Source of the DNA: Clostridiales bacterium
Lineage (GTDB): Bacteria > Bacillota > Clostridia > Christensenellales > Aristaeellaceae
Assembly: GCA_004556985.1 (NCBI GenBank)
Contig: SFFC01000021.1
Span: 1 to 47,672 of the forward strand
DNA length: 47,672 nucleotides
Direction: 5' to 3'
The notes beneath the pieces were generated by a model. It saw only the letters and a program-made list of their open reading frames with translations, did not search any database and was not told where the DNA came from. Both the position numbers and the translations under genes were made by a program. This document shows, in pieces, positions 7,003 to 14,434 of the stretch (its first letter is position 1; each line of letters starts with the position of its first letter).

Positions 7003-7032
7003 TTGACAAACCGGGGAGAAGCGAACCATAAT
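7003..7032 (+). promoter_or_regulatory. Promoter of glmM
   Basis: TTGACA (7003-7008), an 18-base spacer and CATAAT (7027-7032). It is followed by a leader of about 165 bases with several GC-rich inverted repeats before the glmM start. Confidence 0.8.
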
Positions 7033-7202
7033 AAAAACCGGCATCGCCGGCGAAGCGCGGCAAAAGCCGGGCGAAGGACGCACAGCAAAAGTCTGCCGGC
7101 TATGAAAATGACGGATGCTGCCAAAGAGACGGACATAGAATGACAGATGGAAAGCGGCCGGAAAGGGCGCAGGTATCTGTGCAGGACCGAAAGGAAGTAA
7201 CT

Positions 7203-8567
7203 ATGGGCAAATATTTTGGAACAGACGGTTTCCGCGGGGAGGCCAACGTTGGCCTGACAAGCGAGCATGCCTACCGGATCGGCAAATTCATCGGCTGGTA
7301 TTACGGCGCGAGGCTGGGCAGAAAGGCGCGCATCGTCATCGGCAAGGACACGCGCCGCTCGAGCTACATGTTCGAATACTCGATCGTCGCCGGCCTGACC
7401 TCGACGGGCGCGGACGCTTACATGCTCCACGTTACGACGACGCCGAGCGTCGCCTATGTCACGCGCGTGGACAGCTTTGACTGCGGCGTGATGATCTCCG
7501 CCTCGCACAATCCCTTCTATGACAACGGAATCAAGCTGATCAACAGCCGCGGCGAGAAGATGGACGACGAGACGACGGACGCAATTGAAGCCTATCTGGA
7601 CGGCAACTTCGCCGCGCTGGGGCTTGAAGGAGACGTGCCCGCCGCCACGCGCGAGGAGCTCGGCTGCATCGTTGACTATGTCTCCGGCCGCAACCGCTAT
7701 GTCGGCTATCTGATTTCCCTGGCGGCGCATTCCTACAAGAATGTGCGCGTCGGCCTTGACTGCGCCAACGGCAGCGCCTGGAACATCGCTAGGACGGTCT
7801 TTGAGGCGCTGGGCGCGAAGACCTTCGTGATCAATGCGGAGCCGGACGGACAGAACATCAACCGCAACGCGGGCTCGACGCACATCGAGGGGCTGCGCCG
7901 GTTCGTGCTGGAAAACCACCTCGATGTGGGCTTTGCCTACGACGGCGACGCGGACCGCTGCCTGGCGGTCGACGAAAACGGCGAGGTGATCGACGGCGAC
8001 AAGATCATGTACATCTTCGCCCGGCAGATGAAGAAGGAGGGCAAGCTGAGGGGCAACAAGGTCGTCACGACGATCATGTCGAATTTCGGCTTGTACAAGG
8101 CGCTCGACGAGGAGGGCATCGGCTACGAGAAGACGGCCGTCGGCGACCGCTTTGTCTATGAAAACATGGTGAAAAACGGATACTGCGTCGGCGGCGAGCA
8201 GTCTGGCCACATCATCCTGAGCAAGTACGCGACGACGGGCGACGGCATTTTGACCTCCATCGAGCTGATGGAGGCGATGCTGGACAGCAAGCAGACGCTG
8301 TCCCGGCTGGCCGCGCCGATGACGGCCTATCCGCAGGTGCTCAAGAACGTGCGCGTGAGCGACAAGGCGGCCGTACGGGAGAATGCGCATGTGCAGGAGG
8401 TCGTCCGCAGGGTGGGCGAGCGCCTGGGCAACACGGGCCGCGTGCTGCTGCGCGAGAGCGGCACGGAGCCGGTCATCCGCGTGATGGCCGAGGCGGAGGA
8501 GGAGCGCATTGCCGAGCAATGCGTCAATGAGATGATCGACGCGATGAAGGCCGAGGGATTGGCCTGA
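7203..8567 (+). CDS. glmM: Phosphoglucosamine mutase
   Basis: Converts glucosamine-6-phosphate to glucosamine-1-phosphate on the route to UDP-GlcNAc, peptidoglycan and other wall polymers. The protein has 454 residues, typical for the family, and opens with GKYFGTDGFRGEAN. The phosphoserine loop ISASHNPFYDNG places the catalytic serine at residue 101. The metal loop is DGDADRCL, the sugar-binding loop GGEQSGHII, and the phosphate-binding loop RESGTEPVIRVM. I choose the ATG at 7203, which has AAAGGAAG upstream and matches the family N-terminus, over the earlier in-frame ATG at 7140. An acetyltransferase gene follows 12 bases later, probably acting on this enzyme's product. Confidence 0.95.
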   Translation: MGKYFGTDGFRGEANVGLTSEHAYRIGKFIGWYYGARLGRKARIVIGKDTRRSSYMFEYSIVAGLTSTGADAYMLHVTTTPSVAYVTRVDSFDCGVMISASHNPFYDNGIKLINSRGEKMDDETTDAIEAYLDGNFAALGLEGDVPAATREELGCIVDYVSGRNRYVGYLISLAAHSYKNVRVGLDCANGSAWNIARTVFEALGAKTFVINAEPDGQNINRNAGSTHIEGLRRFVLENHLDVGFAYDGDADRCLAVDENGEVIDGDKIMYIFARQMKKEGKLRGNKVVTTIMSNFGLYKALDEEGIGYEKTAVGDRFVYENMVKNGYCVGGEQSGHIILSKYATTGDGILTSIELMEAMLDSKQTLSRLAAPMTAYPQVLKNVRVSDKAAVRENAHVQEVVRRVGERLGNTGRVLLRESGTEPVIRVMAEAEEERIAEQCVNEMIDAMKAEGLA

Positions 8568-8579
8568 TGGGAGGACAAG

Positions 8580-9251
8580 ATGATGGATGCGATTCGCACA
8601 AAGGATCTCTTTGATCTGACGCATACGCGCGCGGCGGCGTTGCTTGAAAGCTGCGAATACCCGTGGGAGGCGCTTTCGCGCATCGGCGAGACGGTGCTGG
8701 CGATCGGGCAGGCGCTGCCGCAGGAGGAGTATGATCATCCCGCCGGGGATGTGTGGATTGCCAAAGATGCGACTGTTGCCCAAACAGCGACGATCCAGGG
8801 CCCCTGCGTCATCGGCAGCGGCAGCGAGGTGCGCCCCGGGGCGTTCCTGCGCGGCAGCATCCTCGTGGGCAGCGGCTGTGTGGTGGGCAATTCCTCGGAG
8901 CTCAAGAACTGCATCCTCTTTGACGGCGTGCAGGTGCCGCACTACAACTATGTCGGCGACTCTATCCTGGGCTACAAGGCCCACATGGGCGCAGGCGCTG
9001 TCACCAGCAACGTCAAGGGCGACAAGAAGAACGTCGTCGTCCACGGCGAGCAGGACTACGAGACGGGCCGCAAAAAGTTCGGCGCGATGCTGGGCGATTT
9101 CGCGGAGATCGGCTGCAACAGCGTGCTCAATCCCGGCACGGTCATCGGCCGGGACAGCCAGGTCTACCCGCTCTCCTGCGTGCGCGGCGTCGTGCCGGCG
9201 CGCTCGATTGTCAAGGGCGAGCGCGGCATCTTCAAAAAGCGCGACGCGTGA
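8580..9251 (+). CDS. Stand-alone left-handed beta-helix acetyltransferase (GlmU C-terminal-like)
   Basis: A 223-residue protein of hexapeptide turns (from about residue 65 to 205: ATVAQTATIQGPCVIGSGSEVRPGAFLRG and on, split here by its turns). The residues GlmU uses for glucosamine-1-phosphate acetylation have counterparts: Arg in VRPGAF, Lys in SELKN, and His121 and Tyr in PHYNYVGD, followed by HMGAGAVTSN. The nucleotidyltransferase half of GlmU is absent. Together with glmM just upstream this suggests it makes GlcNAc-1-phosphate, with a separate uridylyltransferase elsewhere. Databases often label such proteins UDP-GlcNAc pyrophosphorylase, which the sequence does not support. GGGAGG (8569-8574) precedes two adjacent ATGs; the second, at 8583, has the better spacing. 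Family firm, substrate inferred. Confidence 0.82.
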   Translation: MMDAIRTKDLFDLTHTRAAALLESCEYPWEALSRIGETVLAIGQALPQEEYDHPAGDVWIAKDATVAQTATIQGPCVIGSGSEVRPGAFLRGSILVGSGCVVGNSSELKNCILFDGVQVPHYNYVGDSILGYKAHMGAGAVTSNVKGDKKNVVVHGEQDYETGRKKFGAMLGDFAEIGCNSVLNPGTVIGRDSQVYPLSCVRGVVPARSIVKGERGIFKKRDA

Positions 9252-9265
9252 GGGTCAAGTCAATT

Positions 9266-9305
9266 CAAAAAAACCGCCGTTCAGCTTGGCTGTGCGGCGG
9301 TCTTT
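9266..9305. terminator. Shared terminator between convergent genes
   Basis: ACCGCCG (9273-9279) pairs with CGGCGGT (9295-9301). On the minus strand it is followed by a run of seven T, so it is strong for the TSCPD gene. On the plus strand only CTTTG follows, giving a weaker stop for the acetyltransferase gene. Confidence 0.8.
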
Positions 9306-9342
9306 GCGCTTCTTTCCGCCCGTGGCGGAACAGACAGAGAGC

Positions 9343-9594
9343 TTATTTGGCTTGGCCGGCCTCATACTGCTCCAGCGCGGTGGCGAGCTGGTCGGGGCAG
9401 GAGGTGCCGTTGCGGCACTGGATGCCCTTGAGGCGGCGGATGGCTTCCTCGACGGTCATTCCGATGACCAGGGCCGAGACGCCCTGCGTGTTGCCAGCGC
9501 AGCCGCCGATGAAGCGGCAGGCGGTGATCTTCTCGTTCTCGACGTCAAACTCGATGGCACGGCTGCACACGCCGTGCGTCCTGTAAGTGTACAT
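9343..9594 (-). CDS. TSCPD-domain small protein (TIGR03905 type)
   Basis: An 83-residue protein with the signature GTSCPDQL near residues 63-70 and the usual earlier block of GVCSRAIEFDV and GGCAGNTQGVSALVIG. The four cysteines (C10, C26 region, C32 region, C66 region) suggest metal binding, and related TSCPD domains sit in vitamin B12-dependent ribonucleotide reductases. The role of the free-standing form is unknown. CAGGAGGAAT is spaced correctly before the minus-strand ATG at 9594. It is monocistronic, convergent with the glmM operon and divergent from the beta-propeller gene. Confidence 0.85.
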   Translation of the reverse strand: MYTYRTHGVCSRAIEFDVENEKITACRFIGGCAGNTQGVSALVIGMTVEEAIRRLKGIQCRNGTSCPDQLATALEQYEAGQAK

Positions 9595-9758
9595 GGCTGA
9601 TTCCTCCTGTGGGCCGGGATACGGCTGAATGCTGTAAAAATGATCAAATTCTTTTTCGACAAGGCCGGCCTGTTTCCTGCTTTTTCGTGGATTTCTTCTC
9701 CGGACGCCCCCGTCGAAGTGCTCATACGATGGAAAAGACGGGGGAAGGGGGCTGCGGC

Positions 9759-10595
9759 GTGGAGAACAGGGTGATCGTTTCCGGCGGCGGCGGGCTCAGG
9801 GAGCTTTTCGTGCCGGAGCTTCAATGGGGAAAGTCCGTGAGGCTCGAGGGCGCGGGTGCGCTCTGCGCGGGGCGGGGGACGCTCTTTTGCGCCTGCGCGC
9901 CGGGCGATGTGATCTGGCGGCTGGATGCGCAGAGCCTGATGCCCACGGCGCTCTTTGCCGGCGGGCCGGGCATTCGCGCGCTGAGCCTTTCCGCGGACGG
10001 GAAGCGGCTGTATGCGCTGTGCGGCGACGCGGACAGCCTGCTGATGCTTAACGCGCAGACCGGCGCGCCGATGATCGTCAACCGCGTGGGCATGGGGCCC
10101 TGCGCGATGGCAATGGATGAAGCCGGGCGCGTGATCGCGGTGGCGGGTGGGGAATGTGCGCGCGCCGTGCTGCTGTGCGCGTCGACGCTCGATGTGATCG
10201 GCAGCCTGCCGATGCCGGGCATGGTCGTCGGCGTGGCGCTGCGGCAGGGCAGGGTTCATGCGCTCTGCCTGAACGAGACCCTTTCCTCGACGCTGACGAC
10301 CGTGCTGCCGGGCGGCGAGCGGCGGACGCTGGCGCTTCGCGGCATGCCCGGGACGCTGGCGCTATGCCGCGGCGCGCTGCTGGCGGCGACGCACGGGCAT
10401 CTTTACGCGATTGCGGAGGACGGCTCGCGCGTGCTTCGCGAGGCAGGGGCAGCGGGGCGCGCGTCGCGCCTCCTCCTGTGCGGAGAGAGATTGCTAATGC
10501 TCGACATGTTCAGCGAGGCGCTTCTGGCGCTGGAGCGGGAGGACGGGCACTGGAAATGCGCGGCGCAGGGCGTGAGCGACGCGGCGCCGGCATAG
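9759..10595 (+). CDS. YncE-like beta-propeller protein of unknown function
   Basis: A 278-residue protein built of repeated short strands, with the pattern 'ALSLSADGKRLYALCGDADSL' (split here at its turn), 'LNAQTGAPM', 'AMAMDEAGRVIAVAGG' and so on. This resembles YVTN/YncE seven-bladed propellers. No signal peptide or membrane segment is seen, so it is probably cytoplasmic. The GTG at 9759 is preferred because GGAAGGGGG (9743-9751) lies seven bases upstream; an ATG at 9729 lacks a ribosome binding site. Similar clostridial proteins are annotated only as hypothetical. The fold is inferred from repeat rhythm; no ligand site is recognised. Confidence 0.65.
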   Translation: MENRVIVSGGGGLRELFVPELQWGKSVRLEGAGALCAGRGTLFCACAPGDVIWRLDAQSLMPTALFAGGPGIRALSLSADGKRLYALCGDADSLLMLNAQTGAPMIVNRVGMGPCAMAMDEAGRVIAVAGGECARAVLLCASTLDVIGSLPMPGMVVGVALRQGRVHALCLNETLSSTLTTVLPGGERRTLALRGMPGTLALCRGALLAATHGHLYAIAEDGSRVLREAGAAGRASRLLLCGERLLMLDMFSEALLALEREDGHWKCAAQGVSDAAPA

Positions 10596-10652
10596 CGCGC
10601 CGGAAAACGGGCCATCCTGAGGACAAAAGATCTGGAGAGCGGAGGGATGGCC

Positions 10653-11252
10653 ATGAAACGCCGGGCTGCGCCGGAGCGGGTGATGGGCGCGCTGCTCCTG
10701 GTGTCGCTTCTGACGACGGAGAGCCTGCTGCTGGCAGAAGGAAGAGTGGCGGACGCGCTGCCTCTGCACCTGTGCAGCTTGTCGGCGCTGTTGGCGCTGG
10801 GGGCAGCCTTTCATGCGAATCAGGGCTCGCTCGACTTCCTCTGGTACGTCGGGATGCCGGGCGCGCTGCTGGCGCTGATCTTCCCGGCGCCCGCCTCAAG
10901 CCGCTGGCAGGCGCTGCTGACGGCCTCCTATGTGGCGACGCACGCGCTGATCGTGATCATTCCGCTCGTGCTGATGCTGCAGGGGCAAAGGCCGAGGCGC
11001 GGGCGTGCGCCGCAGGTGCTCATCACGCTGCAGGGCATGGCCTTGTCGGCCTTCTTTGTCAACCGATGCCTGGGGACGGATTTCATGTTTCTGAGCGCGC
11101 CGCCGGCGGACACGCCGCTGGAGACGATTTTCCGCCTGGGCTATCTGCCGTATCTGCTGGCGCTGGAGGCGCTGGCGCTGTCCTGTTGCGCGGTCATGGG
11201 CGCGCTGCTGTGTGTAGGGCGGGGAAAAGAACGAAGTGACCCGGCCGAATAA
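10653..11252 (+). CDS. YwaF/TIGR02206-family integral membrane protein
   Basis: A 199-residue protein with about six hydrophobic segments. The family hallmarks are visible: LPLHLCSLSALL near residue 36, WYVGMPGALLALIFP near 66, THALIVIIPL near 97, and NRCLGTDFMFLSAPP near 136. Members of this family (TIGR02206, related to TMEM164) are membrane proteins without a settled bacterial function. The second ATG (10653) is chosen because GGAGGG sits six bases before it but directly against the first ATG (10647). It lies 57 bases after the beta-propeller gene with no terminator, so the two are probably co-transcribed. Confidence 0.8.
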   Translation: MKRRAAPERVMGALLLVSLLTTESLLLAEGRVADALPLHLCSLSALLALGAAFHANQGSLDFLWYVGMPGALLALIFPAPASSRWQALLTASYVATHALIVIIPLVLMLQGQRPRRGRAPQVLITLQGMALSAFFVNRCLGTDFMFLSAPPADTPLETIFRLGYLPYLLALEALALSCCAVMGALLCVGRGKERSDPAE

Positions 11253-11255
11253 AAC

Positions 11256-11284
11256 TTTACGAAAGCGCAAGAATGCGCTATAAT
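11256..11284 (+). promoter_or_regulatory. Promoter of the DUF2232-rplI-dnaB-topB cluster
   Basis: TTTACG (11256-11261), a 17-base spacer and TATAAT (11279-11284). It is followed by a leader of about 95 bases before the DUF2232 start. Confidence 0.75.
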
Positions 11285-11386
11285 GTAAAAAGGCGCTTTA
11301 TTCTGCATCTCGTGTTCTGGCGGCTTTTGCTGCGCATGTGTGCCGCGTCCGGCAAGCCGGATCGCGTAATCAAAGAAGGGATTTTC

Positions 11387-12472
11387 ATGGAAAACCAGAG
11401 GATATCCGTGTTTCAGCAAAGAAACAGATGGGGGATAACGGCTGTGAGCCTGGTGCTCTGCCTCGTTTTGTCGCCTGTACTGGTGCTCTCGCTGGCGGTT
11501 CCGCAGATTCTGATGCTGCTGCCGGTCGTGCTGCTCTGGCTGCTCGGCTGTGCCGGGCCCGTCAGCGCAGGCGGCTGCATCGCCATCCTGACGGGATTCA
11601 GCTTTTACTTTCTGGGCGGGTGGGGCGCGCTGAGTGTCCTCCTGTTCCTGGCGCCGGTGCTGATCGTCTCCGGCGCCCTGGTGGAGCGCGGCAGCCCGAT
11701 GTTCATCGGCGCGGGCGTGAGCAGTGCGGCGATGTTCATCTCCTGCGGCCTGGTGATGGGCCTTCTGACGCTGCTGGCGGGCAGCGACATCGTGACCGCG
11801 ATCTCCGGGCTGTGCCGTCAGGCGTTTGAGGCGACGGGGAAGATGGGCGATTCGCTGCTGGTCATGCTCATGGAGCTTGGGCTGATTGCGGAGCCGGATG
11901 GGCTTTCCTACCTGGAGAGCTCGGGACTGCTCTCGCTGGATGCGGCGGCGCGCAGCGACATGATCGACCAGCTGATTCTGGCGATCGATTCGATGCTCCG
12001 TCTGGAGATTCCGATGCAGATGTCGACGGGCTCCATCGCCGCGGGCGTCATTGGTCAGGCCGCGCTGCGCAAGGGTCTGCGCAGCCGGGGCGAGGCGGTC
12101 GACTGCCCGGCGCTGCACACCTGGCGCATTCCAGAGGGCTGGGGCAGGGTGCTCGGTGGAACATGGGCCATTCTGCTCGTGTTCTCGATGCTCTTTGCGG
12201 GCCGGGTCAGCAGCATGTACTATGTGTTCACGGGCGTTGTCGAGCTGCTCTTCAGCCTGCAGGGCATCGCGGCGGTCTGCTATCTGCTCCACGAGCGCGG
12301 CAAGGGCTCCGTACTCAAGGGGATCGTATTCGTTCTCGGCTTTACGCTGCTGCGGTCGATGGCGATCGTGCTGGGCATAGCTGACCAGGCGGTGGACATC
12401 ACCAAGCGGCGCGAAAAGCTGGGAAAGACCGGCTGGGAAATCAGCTTTACGGCCAGGAAAAGCGAGCGCTGA
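11387..12472 (+). CDS. DUF2232 (YybS-type) membrane protein
   Basis: A 361-residue protein with a cytoplasmic N-terminus (MENQRISVFQQRNRWG) and about eight membrane segments. A soluble stretch lies around residues 150-235, and the protein ends in the conserved basic tail DITKRREKLGKTGWE. DUF2232 proteins precede gdpP, rplI and dnaB in many Firmicutes; they resemble transporter S components but have no proven substrate. The ATG at 11387 has AAAGAAGGG upstream and gives the family-like start. The usual gdpP gene is missing between this gene and rplI, which follows 61 bases downstream. Confidence 0.78.
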   Translation: MENQRISVFQQRNRWGITAVSLVLCLVLSPVLVLSLAVPQILMLLPVVLLWLLGCAGPVSAGGCIAILTGFSFYFLGGWGALSVLLFLAPVLIVSGALVERGSPMFIGAGVSSAAMFISCGLVMGLLTLLAGSDIVTAISGLCRQAFEATGKMGDSLLVMLMELGLIAEPDGLSYLESSGLLSLDAAARSDMIDQLILAIDSMLRLEIPMQMSTGSIAAGVIGQAALRKGLRSRGEAVDCPALHTWRIPEGWGRVLGGTWAILLVFSMLFAGRVSSMYYVFTGVVELLFSLQGIAAVCYLLHERGKGSVLKGIVFVLGFTLLRSMAIVLGIADQAVDITKRREKLGKTGWEISFTARKSER

Positions 12473-12533
12473 GGCGCGGATACGCAAGAAAACAACACCG
12501 AAATTTCGGTCGATCATTCAGGAGGATATCGTC

Positions 12534-12986
12534 ATGAAAGTGATTCTGCTCAAGGACATCAAGGGAACCGGCAAGAAGGACCAGATCATCGAGGCCTCGG
12601 ACGGCTATGCGCGCAACTTCCTCTTCCCCAAGGGGCTGGCGCGCGAGGCGAGCGCCGCAAACCTCAACGCGATTGAAAACGCGAAATCCGCGAAGAAGCA
12701 CCGCGAGGACGTCGAGCGCGCGCAGGCACAGGAGAAGGCGAAGCAGCTCGCGGGCAAGATCATCCGCATCAGCGCGCGCGGCGCGGAGGGCGGCAGGCTC
12801 TACGGCTCCGTGACCTCCCAGGAGATCGCCGCGGCGCTGGAGGCGCAGTATGGCGTCAAGGTCGAAAAGCGGCGCATCGAGGTGGCCAACATCCGCAACG
12901 CCGGCGACTTTACCGTCAGCGTCTGGCTCTACGCGGGCATCACGGCGGAGATGACGGCGCGCGTGGAGGTCGCTGCGCAGGGCTGA
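12534..12986 (+). CDS. rplI: 50S ribosomal protein L9
   Basis: A 150-residue L9, normal in length. The N-terminal domain MKVILLKDIKGTGKK leads to the signature GYARNFLFPKGLA at about residues 24-36. The long connecting helix (about 40-75) and the C-terminal 23S rRNA-binding domain (from about 80: GRLYGSVTSQEIA) follow. CAGGAGGA precedes the ATG. As in Bacillus it sits immediately upstream of dnaB. Confidence 0.97.
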   Translation: MKVILLKDIKGTGKKDQIIEASDGYARNFLFPKGLAREASAANLNAIENAKSAKKHREDVERAQAQEKAKQLAGKIIRISARGAEGGRLYGSVTSQEIAAALEAQYGVKVEKRRIEVANIRNAGDFTVSVWLYAGITAEMTARVEVAAQG

Positions 12987-13085
12987 GACCGCGTGGCGCC
13001 GTAAGGGGCACTTTGGCGCGGGGAGGACGCCTCGCCCATTCATTCGAAAAGCAAAACCGTTCGCCGGGAGAAGGAGGAAGAACGC

Positions 13086-14426
13086 TTGGACGAACCCATC
13101 ATGCGTGTGCCGCCCAACAACGCGGACGCGGAACGGAGCGTGCTCGGCTGCATGATGCAGGACAGAGAGGCGCTGAGTCTGGCCTTTGAAATGCTGACGG
13201 CGGACGACTTCTATCAGCCGGCGCACAGGGAAATCTTCGATGCCATGCATGCGCTCAATGCGCAGGGCATGCCGATCGACTTGGTGACGGTGGACGACGA
13301 GCTGACGCGGCGCGGAACGCTGGAGGGCGTGGGCGGCTCCGGGTATCTGGTCGAGCTGTCCCAGTGCGTGGCCTCGACGGTCAACGCGCGCGCCTACCTG
13401 CAGATCGTTGACGAAAAGGCGACGCTGCGCCGGATGATCAAGGCGACAGGCGACATCTCGGCCTCCTGCTATGCGCAGACCGATCCGATCGCCGACATCC
13501 TGGGCACGGCGGAGAAGTCAATTTTTGATATCATCATGCGCCGCCACGAGGGCTCGACGCTCAAGCACATCGGCGACGTCCTGCCCGACACCTACATGCG
13601 CATCGAGAAGCTCGTCGAGCTCAAGGGCAGCATCGACGGCGTGCCGATGGGCTTTGTGGATCTGGACAACCTGCTCACGGGCCTGCACGGCGGCGAGCTG
13701 GTGATCGTCGGCGCGCGCCCGTCGATGGGCAAATCGGCCTTTGGGCTGAACATCGCAGGCTATGCCGGCATGCACGCGGGCCGCTCGGTGGCCTATTTTT
13801 CGCTCGAGATGCCCAACGACCAGCTTGCGATGCGCCTGCTCTGCTCGGATGCCCGGGTGGACATGCAGTCCGTCCGCCACGGCACCATTCGGGACGAGGA
13901 CTGGCTGTCTCTCGCCTCGACGCTGGGCCCGCTGGCAGCGTCGAACATCTACATGGATGACACCTCGGGCATCACGCCCTCGCAGCTGCGCTCCCGCTGC
14001 CGCAGGCTCAAGATGGAGCGCGGGCTGGATTTGGTGATCGTCGACTACCTCCAGCTGATGAGCGCGGACGGCCACGTCGAGAACCGGCAGAACGAGGTCA
14101 GCGAGATTTCGCGCAACCTCAAGTCGATCGCCAAGGAGCTCAACGTGCCGCTGGTGGCGCTGGCGCAGCTTTCGCGCGCCGGCGCGCAGCGCAGCGACAA
14201 GCGTCCGATCCTCTCCGATCTGCGCGATTCCGGCGCCATCGAGCAGGATGCGGACGTCATCATGTTTCTGCACCGCGAGGAATACTACGACCCCAACACG
14301 GAGGACAAGAACATCGCGGAGGTCATCGTCGCCAAGCAGCGCAACGGCCCACTGGGCACCGTCAAGCTTGCCTGGCTCGGACAGTACACGCGCTTTGCCA
14401 GCCTGCAGCAGGCTCAGGGCGCCTGA
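13086..14426 (+). CDS. dnaB: Replicative DNA helicase DnaB
   Basis: A 446-residue hexameric helicase that unwinds DNA at the replication fork (Bacillus DnaC/E. coli DnaB family). The N-terminal primase-interacting domain opens RVPPNNADAERSVLGCMMQD. The RecA-like domain has Walker A GARPSMGKSAF near residue 211, followed by SLEMPNDQLAMRLL, Walker B LVIVDYLQLM, and SDLRDSGAIEQDADVI with the arginine finger region. The TTG at 13086 is supported by a perfect AAGGAGG (13071-13077) eight bases upstream; the in-frame ATG at 13101 would be badly spaced. topB follows after eight bases. Confidence 0.96.
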   Translation: MDEPIMRVPPNNADAERSVLGCMMQDREALSLAFEMLTADDFYQPAHREIFDAMHALNAQGMPIDLVTVDDELTRRGTLEGVGGSGYLVELSQCVASTVNARAYLQIVDEKATLRRMIKATGDISASCYAQTDPIADILGTAEKSIFDIIMRRHEGSTLKHIGDVLPDTYMRIEKLVELKGSIDGVPMGFVDLDNLLTGLHGGELVIVGARPSMGKSAFGLNIAGYAGMHAGRSVAYFSLEMPNDQLAMRLLCSDARVDMQSVRHGTIRDEDWLSLASTLGPLAASNIYMDDTSGITPSQLRSRCRRLKMERGLDLVIVDYLQLMSADGHVENRQNEVSEISRNLKSIAKELNVPLVALAQLSRAGAQRSDKRPILSDLRDSGAIEQDADVIMFLHREEYYDPNTEDKNIAEVIVAKQRNGPLGTVKLAWLGQYTRFASLQQAQGA

Positions 14427-14434
14427 GGTGAAGG

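Noticed and set aside
9600..9758. Promoter for the TSCPD gene on the minus strand (TTGTCG, 17 bases, TTTTAC)
   Set aside because: The -10 matches consensus at only three positions, so it was not annotated.
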